NCBI GenBank assembly: GCA_009760855.2
Contig: WPIO01000019.1
Span: forward strand, 1,417,001 to 1,481,000
Reading direction: 5' to 3'
Source: Cristatella mucedo
Lineage: Eukaryota > Bryozoa > Phylactolaemata > Cristatellidae
Length of the DNA stretch: 64,000 nt
Shown here: piece by piece, positions 45,748 through 58,100 of the stretch
How positions within the stretch are numbered: position 1 is the stretch's first letter
Layout of the letters: each line of letters begins with the position of its first letter
The notes under the pieces: model-generated
Told to the model about the DNA's origin: nothing
The model's database searches: none
The model's input: only the letters and a program-made list of their open reading frames with translations
Made by a program: the position numbers and the translations under genes

Positions 45748-46559
45748 ACCAACTGAGCGACGAGTACTCAATTGTTGGCAATTCGCAGTAGCGTGCGCTG
45801 GCACGCCTAGACCGTTGGCCATGCATCATGGTAATGCACGTTTGCTCGTACGCTTGCGTGCCGGTCTTCTCTAGATTCGTGCTCGTCTCTCGTGCACCTG
45901 GCGTCGTTGATTACGCACGCGAAACGACATGCCGTGAAGCTTCCACCATGGCAGCGAAGCACGCCTCGCTTCTCGGTTAAGTGTACGTAAGTCGTCGCGC
46001 AATATTGCCCGGCGCTTTGCTAATTACAGCAGAAGCCGCAGGTGCACACAACACCTGGCTACCGTGAGTCTGAGGGGATGACTTGGTCACCCTAACAACA
46101 TTTAGCACCACGGTAGTTCTCCGACAGTCAACGGTTCTAGATTCAGTGGACGGGGTCTATAGCTTTTGCGTGCGGTAGCAGTGCCTTGTCCATGCAATTA
46201 GGTGGCTTGGGCAGGGCCGTGATTATGATTGTCGCGTGGGGAAGCAAGGCAAATTGCAGATCGCATTAATTAATGTGTGCCACACTTAACCGGCGGACGA
46301 TGAAAGAAATGTCAGTTCTGCACGATTGCATAAGTGCCCGAGTAGACGGCTGGGCTTCATCGGTGGGTGGACTTGCTTTGTGTGGCACGGTTAGCTGCTG
46401 GGTAGCAGCTGCTCCAAAATTTGTCTAGTATTTGCCACAAGCAAAGCCGAGTGTGCTCGACCTTCCTGTCTCCCAACAAGGTCGGAGCAACACGCAATGA
46501 TGGGAGTACGGCTATGCACTCATCCAGGACTCAGGTTACTAGAGAAAGGAGTAATAACA

Positions 46560-46640
46560 ATACTACATTTGTGTGGCACCCTCAGTGAGCTTGATCTCTT
46601 TGCAGGCACTGTACATATGCTTCAACTCTTGGCAAAATTG
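46560..46640 (-). mobile_element. SINE A tail remnant (weak)
   Basis: GGCACCCTCAGTGAGCTTGA ... GCAGGCACTGTACATATGC is a mutated version of the shared SINE A / LINE tail on the minus strand. The tRNA-like head is not clear. Confidence 0.35.
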
Positions 46641-46654
46641 CTCAACTTTTAATC

Positions 46655-47335
46655 TGAGTTTACACGGCAGACTTTCCTCCTAAACCGGTGGATTTTGGAC
46701 CAATTCCCTGCAGATTTGGGCTACTACATCACCATGAGTCACAACATTTTTGGGGGATGAGCCAAGTCAGCAGACTTTCATGAGGGAGAATCTTTCCCCC
46801 AACTTTTTGGCTCACTGTTTGTCCAGCCAACCAATCAAGACCCCATGAGGAGCTCGGCACACACCCCATGTCAAAAATTAAAATGGCCGACGTTTGTAGG
46901 CTCGAGTTATATTGAGGCATTCAGAGCAAGTTTTCGAACATAGGATGCCTATGACGTGTAGCCAAGGCTTAAGCTTTTCCTACATTGAAGGCACAGCGCG
47001 TCTGTTTATCAAATCTGCCAACAGCCCCTAACACCCACATTACTTTGCACTACACACCATAACAGGGCAGTACCACTCACATTCCCGAAAAAAGCTTCTT
47101 TTAAATGCTTTTCTTTTTATTTATATTCTTATCGTGCTACTCTACACTGATGACTGCTACGCAAGCTCAACTTCTTTGGGCGATGGTTTGTCGTCTTTCT
47201 GGGGAAACCTCTTTCATACCAACCTCTCGGGTTAGAGCACAGCCTGTGGGCAGGACTAAGTCGGCCATCAAATCTGCCGTGTAAAGTCCTAACTAGGAGA
47301 AAAGTCGGCGTCGGTCAGGAGGAAAGCCTGCCGCA
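46655..47335. mobile_element. Candidate non-autonomous DNA transposon with inverted ends
   Basis: Left: ACGGCAGACTTTCCTCCTAA (46657-46682 area). Right, reverse complement: GCGGCAGGCTTTCCTCCTGA (47312-47334 area). A second inverted copy of TTTACACGGCAGA lies at about 47275-47290. The interior (about 0.65 kb) has no transposase frame. I see no clear target duplication, so superfamily is unassigned. Confidence 0.4.
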
Positions 47336-47369
47336 GCTTTATTGGGACAGTGTAGGGTTGGTGAGCCGT

Positions 47370-47535
47370 GAGGGCACACTAGGTAAGGCGGTTGCTTTCA
47401 CGACCTCGGTCACGAGGTCGTGTGTTCGATTCCTGCAGTGGGCGATCCTTTATCGCCACTGCAAGCGGTGGTGATAGCCGTAAAGGCTCTTCTGTCACTA
47501 TACAAAAAAGAGGCTGCTTAATCAGCTAGGATTTA
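47370..47535 (+). mobile_element. SINE B copy 3
   Basis: CACTAGGTAAGGCGGTTGCT, B box GTTCGATTCC, body CCTTTATCGCCACTGCAAGC, end AAAAGAGGCTGCTTAATCAG. Confidence 0.75.
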
Positions 47536-47539
47536 GTGA

Positions 47540-48135
47540 AAAATGTAAACAAAGAACACAGCTATTAACGGTACTCTGCTCTGGTGAGTAGACAATGCCT
47601 TTACTGTCTATATTACATCTCATCGGCTCGATGCCGTGAGCTGAGAACGCTGTTAGCCTGCTGTGGCTGGCACCTGCAGGCAATGGGTTGGCCGGCTACA
47701 GCACCAGAGACGGCAGCCGAGGCGGCTGGTGCGGGAGCTGCACAGCGACCAGACAGGTCGATAAGCGCTCGGCAGGGCTTTGACGGAATGCTCGCACTTC
47801 GACGAGCCGTGCTCGCCTGCATGCCGACGGCCTGCCAGACATCAGGCAGCCAGCCACGCAGCCCGTTCGGCGCGGTGCAGCGGCCCGGGAGACAGGACAA
47901 GCAGCTGAAGCGGTAAGCCATCGCCTCTCATGCAGCTTATGGTTTGGGTCGTGATGGCAGCATTTGGAGCAAGCAGACTCGGCCAGCTCTCTGTGGGGGG
48001 AGGAAGGGCTCCTCCAGCAGCAAGCAGACGACGTTGCCGTTACCGATGCAGCAGCCACCTCCGAGTGACCCGCCGGAGTGACTGGGATGACGTTCCGAGT
48101 GACCCGATGCCGCGCAGACGGCACAGGCCAGCCAG
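47540..48135 (-). other. Region just downstream of the SPHK stop (presumed 3' UTR)
   Basis: GC-rich with overlapping frames on both strands, none with a domain. No AATAAA on the minus strand close to the stop. Confidence 0.35.
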
Positions 48136-49190
48136 CTACTTCTGCTGCGTGGCGGCGGCGACAGCGATGCCCGCCGCCGCCCGCCTCTTGGCCATGAGCT
48201 GAGCGGCTGCTGGCAGGATGTGACCCTGGATGCGACCGAAGCGCACTTGCTCGCCGTCGACCATCACGTGGCCACCGCCAGCGACGCCCTGCAGCGGCTC
48301 AGGCTCGATGCGGAATGCGGCGACGCGCACACGCTCGATGGGCCACTCGTGCCTCGGGTCTGCTGGAGGTGGGCGTGGCTTCTCCATCCGCTTGAACACT
48401 TCCAAAATGTCTGCTCGTGTCGTCTCCTTGGCGTGACCCAGCAGCAGCTCTATGTAGCCGGCATCGAACGTCATGTGTGGCGAAACGACCAAGTCCGGAC
48501 CGAGATGGGACTGATAGCAGGCAGCCACTGTCAGGAATTCCGTGTCGACCACCTTCCAGTTGGCAGGTACCGGGTCATTAAGGTTGGGCATGACAAAAGC
48601 AAAAGGGGCTGCCTCGGCTGATGGCTGGGCTGCCTCGGCTGATGGCTGGGCTGCCTCGGCCGATGGCTGGGCTGCCTCGGCTGATGGCTGAGCTGCCTCG
48701 GCCGATGGCTGGGCTGCCTCGGCCGATGGCTGGGCTGCCTCGGCCGATGGCTGGGCTGCCTCGGCCGATGGCTGGGCTGCCTCGGCCGATGGCTGGGCTG
48801 CCTCGGCCGATGGCTGGGCTGCCTCGGCTGATGGCTGAGCTGCCTCGGCCGATGGCTGGGCTGCCTCGGCCGATGGCTGAGCTGCCTCGGCCGATGGCTG
48901 GGCTGCCTCGGCCGATGGCTGGGCTGCCTCGGCCGATGGCTGGGCTGCCTCGGCCGATGGCTGGGCTGCCTCGGCCGATGGCTGAGCTGCCTCGGCTGAT
49001 GGCTGGGCTGCCTCGGCTGATGGCTGAGCTGCCTCGGCTGATGGCTGGGCTGCCTCGGCCGATGACTGGGCGGCCTCGGCTGATGGCTGGGCTACTTCGG
49101 CTGCAGTTGCAGCCGTGGCAGCAGTCTTCACCTGCTGCCCATATTGCTCGATGGGCAGATAATAAACTTTGCCACGGTACTTCCTAAGCC
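48136..49190 (-). CDS. SPHK: SPHK exon 5: C-terminal half with coding minisatellite
   Basis: Opens LRKYRGKVYYLPIEQYG, passes about 160 residues of AQPSAEA repeats (about residues 478-638), and resumes with FAFVMPNLNDPVPANWKVVD. It reaches HVMVDGEQVRFG and ends in an Ala-rich tail before TAG. The frame is open through all repeats because the unit is 21 bp. The repeat sits where vertebrate SPHK2 carries its own proline-rich insert. Confidence 0.9.
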
Positions 49191-52092
49191 CTACAAAGAA
49201 AGAGTGCAGACGGTGAATTGGTAGGCCGGTATAATGAACAGGTCCACGGCATAGCATGACAGCCAAAAATAATCCCAAGGTCCATCGTGCACATTACCAA
49301 TAATCGGCCTAAGAGGTCCAATGCAGAGGTTCATGCTGCCGTGGGCAAACTGAAACTTCAAAAGCCACAATATGTTTAACCCCGCAACAGTGCCGAAATG
49401 CATTTGAGCATTAGCATAAATCCACTTTTTACCTGACAATTTTACCTGAAAGCGATTCGACCCGAACATAATTAATAGCAAAACAAAACGATGCTCTTAT
49501 AGCCCCAACTGAAATATGCTTTCCAGCACGACAAACTCTAAACTCCCTTGATGCATCAACTGCAGCCATTTGCACTTGGATGGCAACAAACTTTCACAAA
49601 TTGAATGCTGATAAAACCCACTTACTAGTAAAGGGCAAACTTAGTGTTGCTCAGAAATGGGAAAACCCATCCTCCAATATGGGACCTGCCAGCACATCTT
49701 CTGTAGCCTGAGAAAGAAATCTGGGTGTCCCGTTCCAAAGTCACCTTTCACTTGATTACCACTTTAACTTCACAGTCAAGTCTGTCTACTTTCAGCAACA
49801 TATTACATTATATTGCAAACATTTGGGCCAGGTTAGACAGGGATAACCCATCCCAATCGGTCCATTTGTGTGACATTTCCGTGTGAACTTCTGCAACTCA
49901 TTACCAGCAGGTCATCCGGCCTGTGCAAGAAGGTGCTTACAGTTAGCACAAAACTCAGCAGCCAAGCTTGTACGTCATGAACGTCACAATTGCCACAATA
50001 CACAACTTTCAAGTCGTGTATGTGTGCCTCTAGCCAACTTCAAATCCTATTTAGAGACCTTGCCTTTAGTTCGTTTGCTTCGAATGCTGGGAACCCACTC
50101 CCAACTGTCATCACGACATCCCCTGACTAAGCAACATTTAAAAAGAATCCAAAGAGGAACTTGATCCTCAAAGAATTAGCTGGGTCCATCTGAATCAGCG
50201 GTTCTCAACCTGTGGGTCGCAACCCCTTTGGGGGTCAAACGACCCTTTCACAGGGGGTCGCCTAAGACCATAAAAAATTTCCATATTTCACACACAACAA
50301 TTTTATGGTTGGGGTCGCCACAACATGAGGAACTGTATTAAAGGGTCGAGGCATTAGGAAGGTTGAGAACCACTGGTCTGAATTGTCCATTGTTAGTGGG
50401 TCGTGATAATCCAGGAGATATAAGGTGCTTGCTCTTCACGACCGAGGTCGTGGGTTCGAATCCTGCAGTGGGGCAATCCTTTATTGCCAACAGCAAGCGA
50501 TGTGATAGCCGATTAAGGCTCATTTGCCACTATACAAATGAGGCTGCTAAATCAACTAAGATTTTCTGCATCCTTATGCATGCTGACTAGTGGTGCGTGG
50601 ATTTTTAATTTATTTTAAAATAGGCACGTCCATATTTCCAGAGCACTTTAATTCATTTATTTATTCAAAAAAAGTAAAACTACTGCCGTAGTGCAGGCAC
50701 TGTAGTGTCGGCTCCTGCTGTGCGACCATTTGTCCGCAGACCCTACTCAGTGCAGCTAAGTGTGATTGAAAGCCATTTGGCGACTGTGTCTGAGGGTGGT
50801 AGCCCAAGTCATCCTCTTCCGAATGAGTTTGCAAGGACCAGCAAGACTTCTGGAGACCTAAAATACAATCACGCGCTCATCAGTGGCACGTACAGAGTGG
50901 CAAATTGTCTGTGTGGGGGCAGCAGCGTTCGGTCGACACTTGCAGAGCTATGGTTGAGCCCTCGATTCCCAAAGGATTGCTGCCAACCAGACCAATTCGG
51001 CTCGATAAGATTTGCGACGATGATAACGATGATAATGACGCGCCGATGGTGCCACCGCCCTCCAAATGACCGACGCCAGTGAGTACAAGCAGCTCGAGCC
51101 GTCACCGGTCGCACTGGTACGACTTCATCACTACAGCCGAATGCAGTCGAACTAATCGGCTCATTGCACACGCCATCACGATGCATCACGATAGGAAGCC
51201 ATTTTCGACATTTGAGAACAAGGAATGAGAGCTCATGAGAGGTCATGGCCGCTCAGCACCCTGTATGCAAATGAGCCAAGAAGGATCGGGTCGGTGGCTG
51301 GGGCATCGCTCGACGGCGAGTATGTTTGGACACAACCGGATTCGTGAAATTTCGACGTTTTCGGGCAACGAGTTTTGAAGGGATTTTCATGGAAGGTGAG
51401 ACAAGCTGAGCAAAGACGGCTGCACAGGCAGCTGTGGGTGACAGAGGCTTTGGGGAGCTTAAGCCAACCAGTACTGCTGGCTGCACTGGTCGATCCTAGC
51501 AGCAGGCGACTCAAGCCTAGTCTCTTAACTGCAGGGCATGAGCTATATATGGTCACAGGCAGGGCACGAGTCAATTTTAACCAACTAAAATTTTGACAAC
51601 GGATGTTGAAGCATGCCAAGACGTTTTTCTCCTTACATGGACCACTTGCCTGTCAACTAACATGAGCACCGAGGATCAGGTGCAACATTAACTAACCACA
51701 AGTGGACCGAGATGGCAAGTACATTACGACCGATGCCCGCTGTAGCTCAGCCGATCGGAACTAGGTCTGAGGTCTGACACGCAAAAGACTAAAATGATAA
51801 GTTTCCACCTTTATTTGCAAAGGTAATGTTCAGGCAAGTCTTCTAGAAACACGTGCAATGGCCACATACGCGCTTATGCACATGAACAAAAACTATCACA
51901 CATGCTGGCATACACGCGCACATACATACGTGCACGAGCGCACACAAATGCATGCGCACGCGGAAATACCGGCACGTGTGTACTCACGCACGCATGCATG
52001 CACACCACACACACACAAACACACACACACACACACATTGCATGTGCGCGCACAAGCACACACACTGCATATACACACACATTGCACGTGTG

Positions 52093-52123
<31 letters not shown>

Positions 52124-55100
52124 AAACTGTGCGCAAAGGCACACAAATGCGCACGCACACACACACACACACACACACGTGTGTAACACATGGAAAAGCC
52201 AATACAAAGATTCCATCGCAAGAGATATTCAGACAGCCAAATTAAACACAAGGTAGCTAGGTCTGAGATCGAAAGATTGTTCCCGTAAGCATGCGACTTG
52301 TCCAGAGTTAGATCTCAGGTCTGAGACTGTTCACGAACAGGCCTGAGTGTACAGATCATTTGAGACCTTTGCTGCTACTAATGACTATAGCAGTGACAGG
52401 TGTCTTTACAAGGAAAAAGTGTACAGCCCAATCTGGTAACATGTTCCTCTCATTTAGCCGACTTGGAACTTGCACAATTCCCTACTACTGGCTCATGCAG
52501 CAGACAGTCTCCAGAAGAAGATAAGGCAGCCAGCATATTCGTAGGCTGTGGCCACTGATCGCTCATGGCTATATCTCATAGATGGAGCCAAAAGGCCATG
52601 CATGAGCAAATAAACACAAGCAGGCATGCACACACACGTTCGGACACATGCAACCACTAATGACATGTATCAGATGCCATACGAACACTAGAACATGTAC
52701 TCAGCATGCTGACTCATCAGGTACGACGGACCATCACTAAGAGAGTCACTTTAAAAGCATTTGAAGCTGCATTGCAGGGCTGCATGCATGCAGCGTCTCC
52801 TGTGACCTTGCATAGCAGTTCTTTGAGCACGGTGGAAGTGGCTATAAGGTATATTTTTGCCAGATATACACCCACCACAAGTTATTCAGTAGAAGTACAT
52901 CAAGTGATCCTTCGACCACTCGAGTGCTACGTAAGGCACTTTCTTTGAGCACGGTGGAAGTGGCTATAAGGTATATTTTTGCCAGATATACACCCACCAC
53001 AAGTTATTCAGTAGAAGTACATCAAGTGATCCTTCGACCACTCGAGTGCTACGTAAGGCACTCAGTTCCGTCCTTATGGCTATTACTTCTAATATTCATT
53101 ATGGTGATCAATAAATAAATAATAAATAATAATGATAATAATAAATATTAATTGTGGCAACTTATGGCGATTAATTAGCACAATTAGTTAGCTATTGAGG
53201 TTCTGCAAAGAGGGACAGAGGGCTAGTCAAACTTGCTCTACCTAGTAACAAGCAAGCTACAGCTGTCTCACCACTGACGATCAAACTTGCAAAAACTGCA
53301 AGCTGAAGGTGTCATCCTCGGCTGGCCGCCAGTGGCTTGCAGTGGAAGCCAGCAGAAGGTAGTGGAAATTAGAATCAAATGGGGGAAGATGACAGACGAC
53401 CGTCGCAGACACTGCTAGCAAACCAGCAATTTGACTTGTAAACTGCCTCGAGCATCGAGCACGACTCTACATACGTAAATGGCACAAGCTGCAGCAAGCC
53501 TTTTAAATTGGGTCAGCCGTACGTACGTAGTATACGTGCAATTGCTCCGATCGTGAAGCGAGCATTTCCAAGAATTCGGTATGCTTCGCTTTCGACGTCG
53601 ACGTCTGCAATCATGCCCCACGTCACACTGAGGAATGAGTAGACACGCCCATCGAGCGTGTCTACTGCGACAAGATCCATCGGCAGTATGTCGTGCTTCA
53701 GCAACACGTGGGCAGCATGCAGCATGGCCGGGCCGCGGCGACCGAATCCTCGGCTTTCTAGCACGGGCTCGCTGGCAATGAAAGAAGCAGTGGCCCAACG
53801 TCACTTCCCTTCAGTGTCCAACGAGTACACCCACAAGTCGTCTACGGGCGAGCGAGCATGTGCACAAGGGTGCGCATTTGCGCGTGTGGACATTTGCGAG
53901 TACGTGAAGCAGCAAAGACAAGCGGTGCACCGGTAAGCAGAAGACTCACCGAGCGGCAAAGTTCACTGCACAGCTGAGTGCATTACCAGAGCCGCCGGGC
54001 AGGACGCCGATTGGAAAGCGAACTGCTGACTCCCAGTCAGGGCGTGCCATCAGCCCTTGATAGACCTGCAGAAGAATAACACGAGTTCAAAGGTGACATC
54101 CGATATCTCTGCTGGGGGATGTGCCTGCAAAAAGGACTCGATGTGGATTCGATCTACAACGGTTCAAACTCATAACTAGCTGCTGACCACGGCCAGTAGC
54201 ATAAATGATTCCAATCAAATGGCAAAGCGGTGACAGGCCGAATTGTGACTGCATTTAAAAAAAGTCCAAAAAGCATTTGGCAACTGAGCAAGTTACAAAA
54301 ATAAAAGCATTGAACTGCGTCCCAGCAGCAACCGGGATTAGACAGGATCGCAAACGAAGACTATCGGGGTGAAATGTCGAGAACTTACTGGTATGTTGCT
54401 GGTGTACCAGACTACTAGTACTGCTAGCGGTGCACTGCTGCCGTAAGTCACTCGGCTAAAGCTGCATGCACCTCAGTGCCTGCCTACAGCTGAAGCAGCT
54501 CAGACTTTGGAGGCTCGATGGGCGCTACGATCAGCTAAGCAATCCAACAGTCTCCAGCTCTATGCAGACGCTGCCACCATCAATGGCATCACAGCCACCA
54601 GCACTAAGCAAGCATCGACGTACGTTTTCCTACTTCGTGTTGAAACAAGATGAAATTCCTCTGTCTAGAAGTGACCCAATTAAACCTAAAGTAGCCCCCC
54701 CCACATCCATCCCGAGAGTAGTGAGTGGTACGCTCTCACTGATTCTGTGACCAAGGTCGGGCACACCAGTGCAGAGGCCAAGTGCACTTTGCAGCAGCAG
54801 CATTTGCAGCATCGCTGGCAGAGAGCAGCAGCAGCAGTCAAGCGGGAACCGGGGAATGTGGGCAGCAGCATCAGTAATAGTGGCAGCAACAGCTGGTGCA
54901 ACAGCAGGTGGCTGGGAGAAGCACAAGCTGCTGCTGCAGTTGTGGCCTCAGCAGCAGCAGCAGCGCTGGCATGGCAGAACACTGAACAGTTGCCATAGCA
55001 CGGAGCGGACCGGGATCTGACAGCATTCCTTTAGGAAGCCGGAGTAGCCATCTCTTTCTAGGCACTTTACATTCGCTGCAAAGGAAGCACGAAATGATGC

Positions 55101-58100
55101 GTGGCTGGTGCAGAACCACCTCAGAACTTGAGCCGCCGGCTTAAACAAGCCTCGATTCTCTCTCTTGGCACTGCATAAATATGATATGGAATGAAGCCGA
55201 CACCCAGGGTCTCAGCAGGAAACGCGAAAATGGAATGAGAGGCAGCAACAGTGCTAAGTGTGCCCGAACGGCCGACAACATAGTGACGATATACTTTAAA
55301 AGCAACTTTCATACACACACTACATACTACTACTACTACTACCAGTACCAGTACCAGTACCAGTACCAGTACCAGTACCAGTACCAGTACCAGTACCATT
55401 ACCACTACCACTACAACTACTACTACTACTACGGGAACCGCCAGGTCAGACGCCGCTCATTGGGCGGGAACTGCGAGCTGAGTACCAGCTCGTTTGGTAT
55501 TCCAAGCATTGTCTCGAACCGCTCAGCACGCTCCCCCACATGGGTCACTGTAAATCTTTCTAACTTAGTGGTCATCAGGCCTGTTGCAACTCCGTCGGCC
55601 AGACTTAACGCTTGCCTTTGGAATCCTTGCTCAATGTGCAATAAACCTCTGGTAATAAGCGACATTATTTCTAAAAATGGTATCGACCAGCTCGCCCTTA
55701 CTGAAACTTGGCTAAAATCGATAAACTGTCATACGATTAAAGAAGCTACCCCGACTGGTTTCTCATTCTTTCACACCCCTAGATCAACCAAAACTGGAGG
55801 TAAAGTTGCTGTTATCGTGCGCTCGAAATTCAGCTTCAAGCCATTTGCAGTACCCTCGAAGCAGTCTTTTGAATCAATTGTCTTGGTCTCATCCGAAAAG
55901 AAGCTACCGATAGTGACAGTAGTCTATCGCCCACCAGGTACCAAATCCTCCTTTATCGCAGATTTCTCCGATCTCATTTCGATTCTGTGTGCAAGAAATC
56001 GATCCTTCCTCGTAATGGGTGATTTCAACGTTCACTTTGATAACTTATCTGACGCTTTCAGCACCGAATTTCGTGCATTGACTGACTCATTGTCTCTTGT
56101 GGCTCATGTGCATGGCCCTACCCACATCAAGGGTCACACGCTCGAGCAGATTTTCTCATACAACTGCACTTTGTCATCACCAATTATTACCAAATCATGC
56201 TTATCTGACCACATGCAGATCTCATTCAATCTACAGTGTGTGCCCACCTCCTCCTCTAAAATAAACTGTGAATCGCAAAACCTCAAGACCCTTGACATCG
56301 ATGCCGTCCGTGCGAGAATATCTGCTTCACCTCTGCTGCTCAGTCATCCCTCCGATCTGTCATCATTGGTAGATAGCTACAACACGACACTAGCTGACAC
56401 GCTCGACTAGTTTGCACCTCTGACAAAGCGCACTGTGCGGGGGCCCCCCCCCCCCCGCCCAGACGGCCTATGGTTTACCACAGACATTAAACTAGCCAGG
56501 TCTACTAAGCGAAAGCTTGAAAAAGCATACAAAAGATCTGGACTGACTGTCCATCGACAGGCACATGAAGACTACTGTAGGTCGTACCAATCGATCCCAG
56601 CAAAGGCCAAGTCTAGCTTCTAATAAAACATAGTTGACTCACAGATGCACAATCCAAACATGCTGATGTCGACGATCAACCATCTCCTCAACCGCTCCCA
56701 GATTAGCTCTTTACCTGATTATCTTTAAGATGATCTAGCCGATCGCTTCTCTCGATTCTTTGTGCAGAAGATAGACAAGATCAGGGAGTCCATCCCTGCG
56801 ATAAAAACATCCCCACTAGAATGCTGTTCCTCGGTTCCTGGCTGCACCTCACTGTATGCATTTAAGCAGATCACTAGTGATCTAGTCCTGAAGTTCGTAT
56901 CTCAATCAAAGAAAACAACAAGTCCTCTGGACCCTATTCCCACTGTCCTGCTCCTACGTTGCATTGATCTGCTGCTGCCATGCATAACTAACATCATTAA
57001 TATGTCATTAGCCTCAGGTCATGTCCCAGCACCTTTCAAAAAGCTGTAGTCAGGCCACTTCTCAAGAAAGCTACACTAGACCAAGAGAACTTAAGAAACA
57101 ACCGCCCAGTCTCCCTTCTACCATTCCTATCAAAGACACTGGAACGGGTCGTGGCAGACCAGCTGAACTCATATATCGAAACCTCACACCTTGCTAGTAA
57201 GTTCCAGTCTGGCTTTAGAGCTAATCACTCCACAGAGTCAGCATTGCTTAGGGTATACAACGACCTACTTAGGAATACAGACATGGGTAGAGTGTCTCTG
57301 CTTGTTTTGCTTGATCTTTCGGCAGCTTTTGATACCATCGATCACAAAGTTCTTCTAGAGCGCCTCTCATCTCGCCTGGGCATCACTGGCACTGCTCTGC
57401 AGTGGTTCAGGTCCTATCTCAGTGGGATACTCCAGAGTATTGACGTGAATGGACAAAGATCATCTGAAGTACCTCTGAAATATGGAGTACCTCAGGGCTC
57501 CGTGCTAGGTCCAGTTCTTTTCACGGTTTATACTCTCCCTCTTGCTGATGTGATTGCCAAGCACAATCTAGGCTTTCACTTCTATGCGGATGACACTCAG
57601 TTGTACTTTTGCTTTGATCCCTCCCAGCCTTTGAGCACCTCAAATTCTCTCAACTCACTTGCTGCATGCATTGATGACATTCGTACATGGAACTAAACGA
57701 TGATAAAACTGACTTACTAGTTATGGGAAAACCCAGTGTGATTCAGAGATTGGAAAGGCTGACTCTCAAAATTGGCTCTGTCAGCATATCTCCAGTTGAA
57801 TCAGCTCGAAATCTAGGTGACATATTCCAAAGCAACCTCTCGTTAGACGACCATATCAGCTCCACAGTCAAATCTGCCTATTTTCAGCTTCATAACATTG
57901 CTAAAATTCGGGCTTGTTTAGATAAAGATACCACATATAAGTTGGTCCATGCATTCGTGACATCCCGTCTCGACTTCTGCAACTCACTGCTTACTGGCCT
58001 ACCAGCATGTGCGATCAGGCGATTGCAGCTGGTGCAAAACTCGGCAGCTAGACTTGTCTGTCGTGAGTGTCGCAGTTGCCACATTACTCCACTTCTCGCC

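Noticed and set aside
48609-49092. Regular 21-bp repeats that could look like a CRISPR array
   Set aside because: Units are contiguous with no spacers, they encode a peptide repeat in frame inside a split eukaryotic gene, and there are no cas genes.
48621-49187. 188-codon open frame of MAGLPRP repeats on the plus strand
   Set aside because: It is the antisense reading of the SPHK coding minisatellite. The minus-strand frame continues into conserved kinase sequence on both sides; this one does not.
54630-55119. Leucine- or glutamine-rich frames near the CAG tract
   Set aside because: Translations of CAG/CTG repeats in an SPHK intron.
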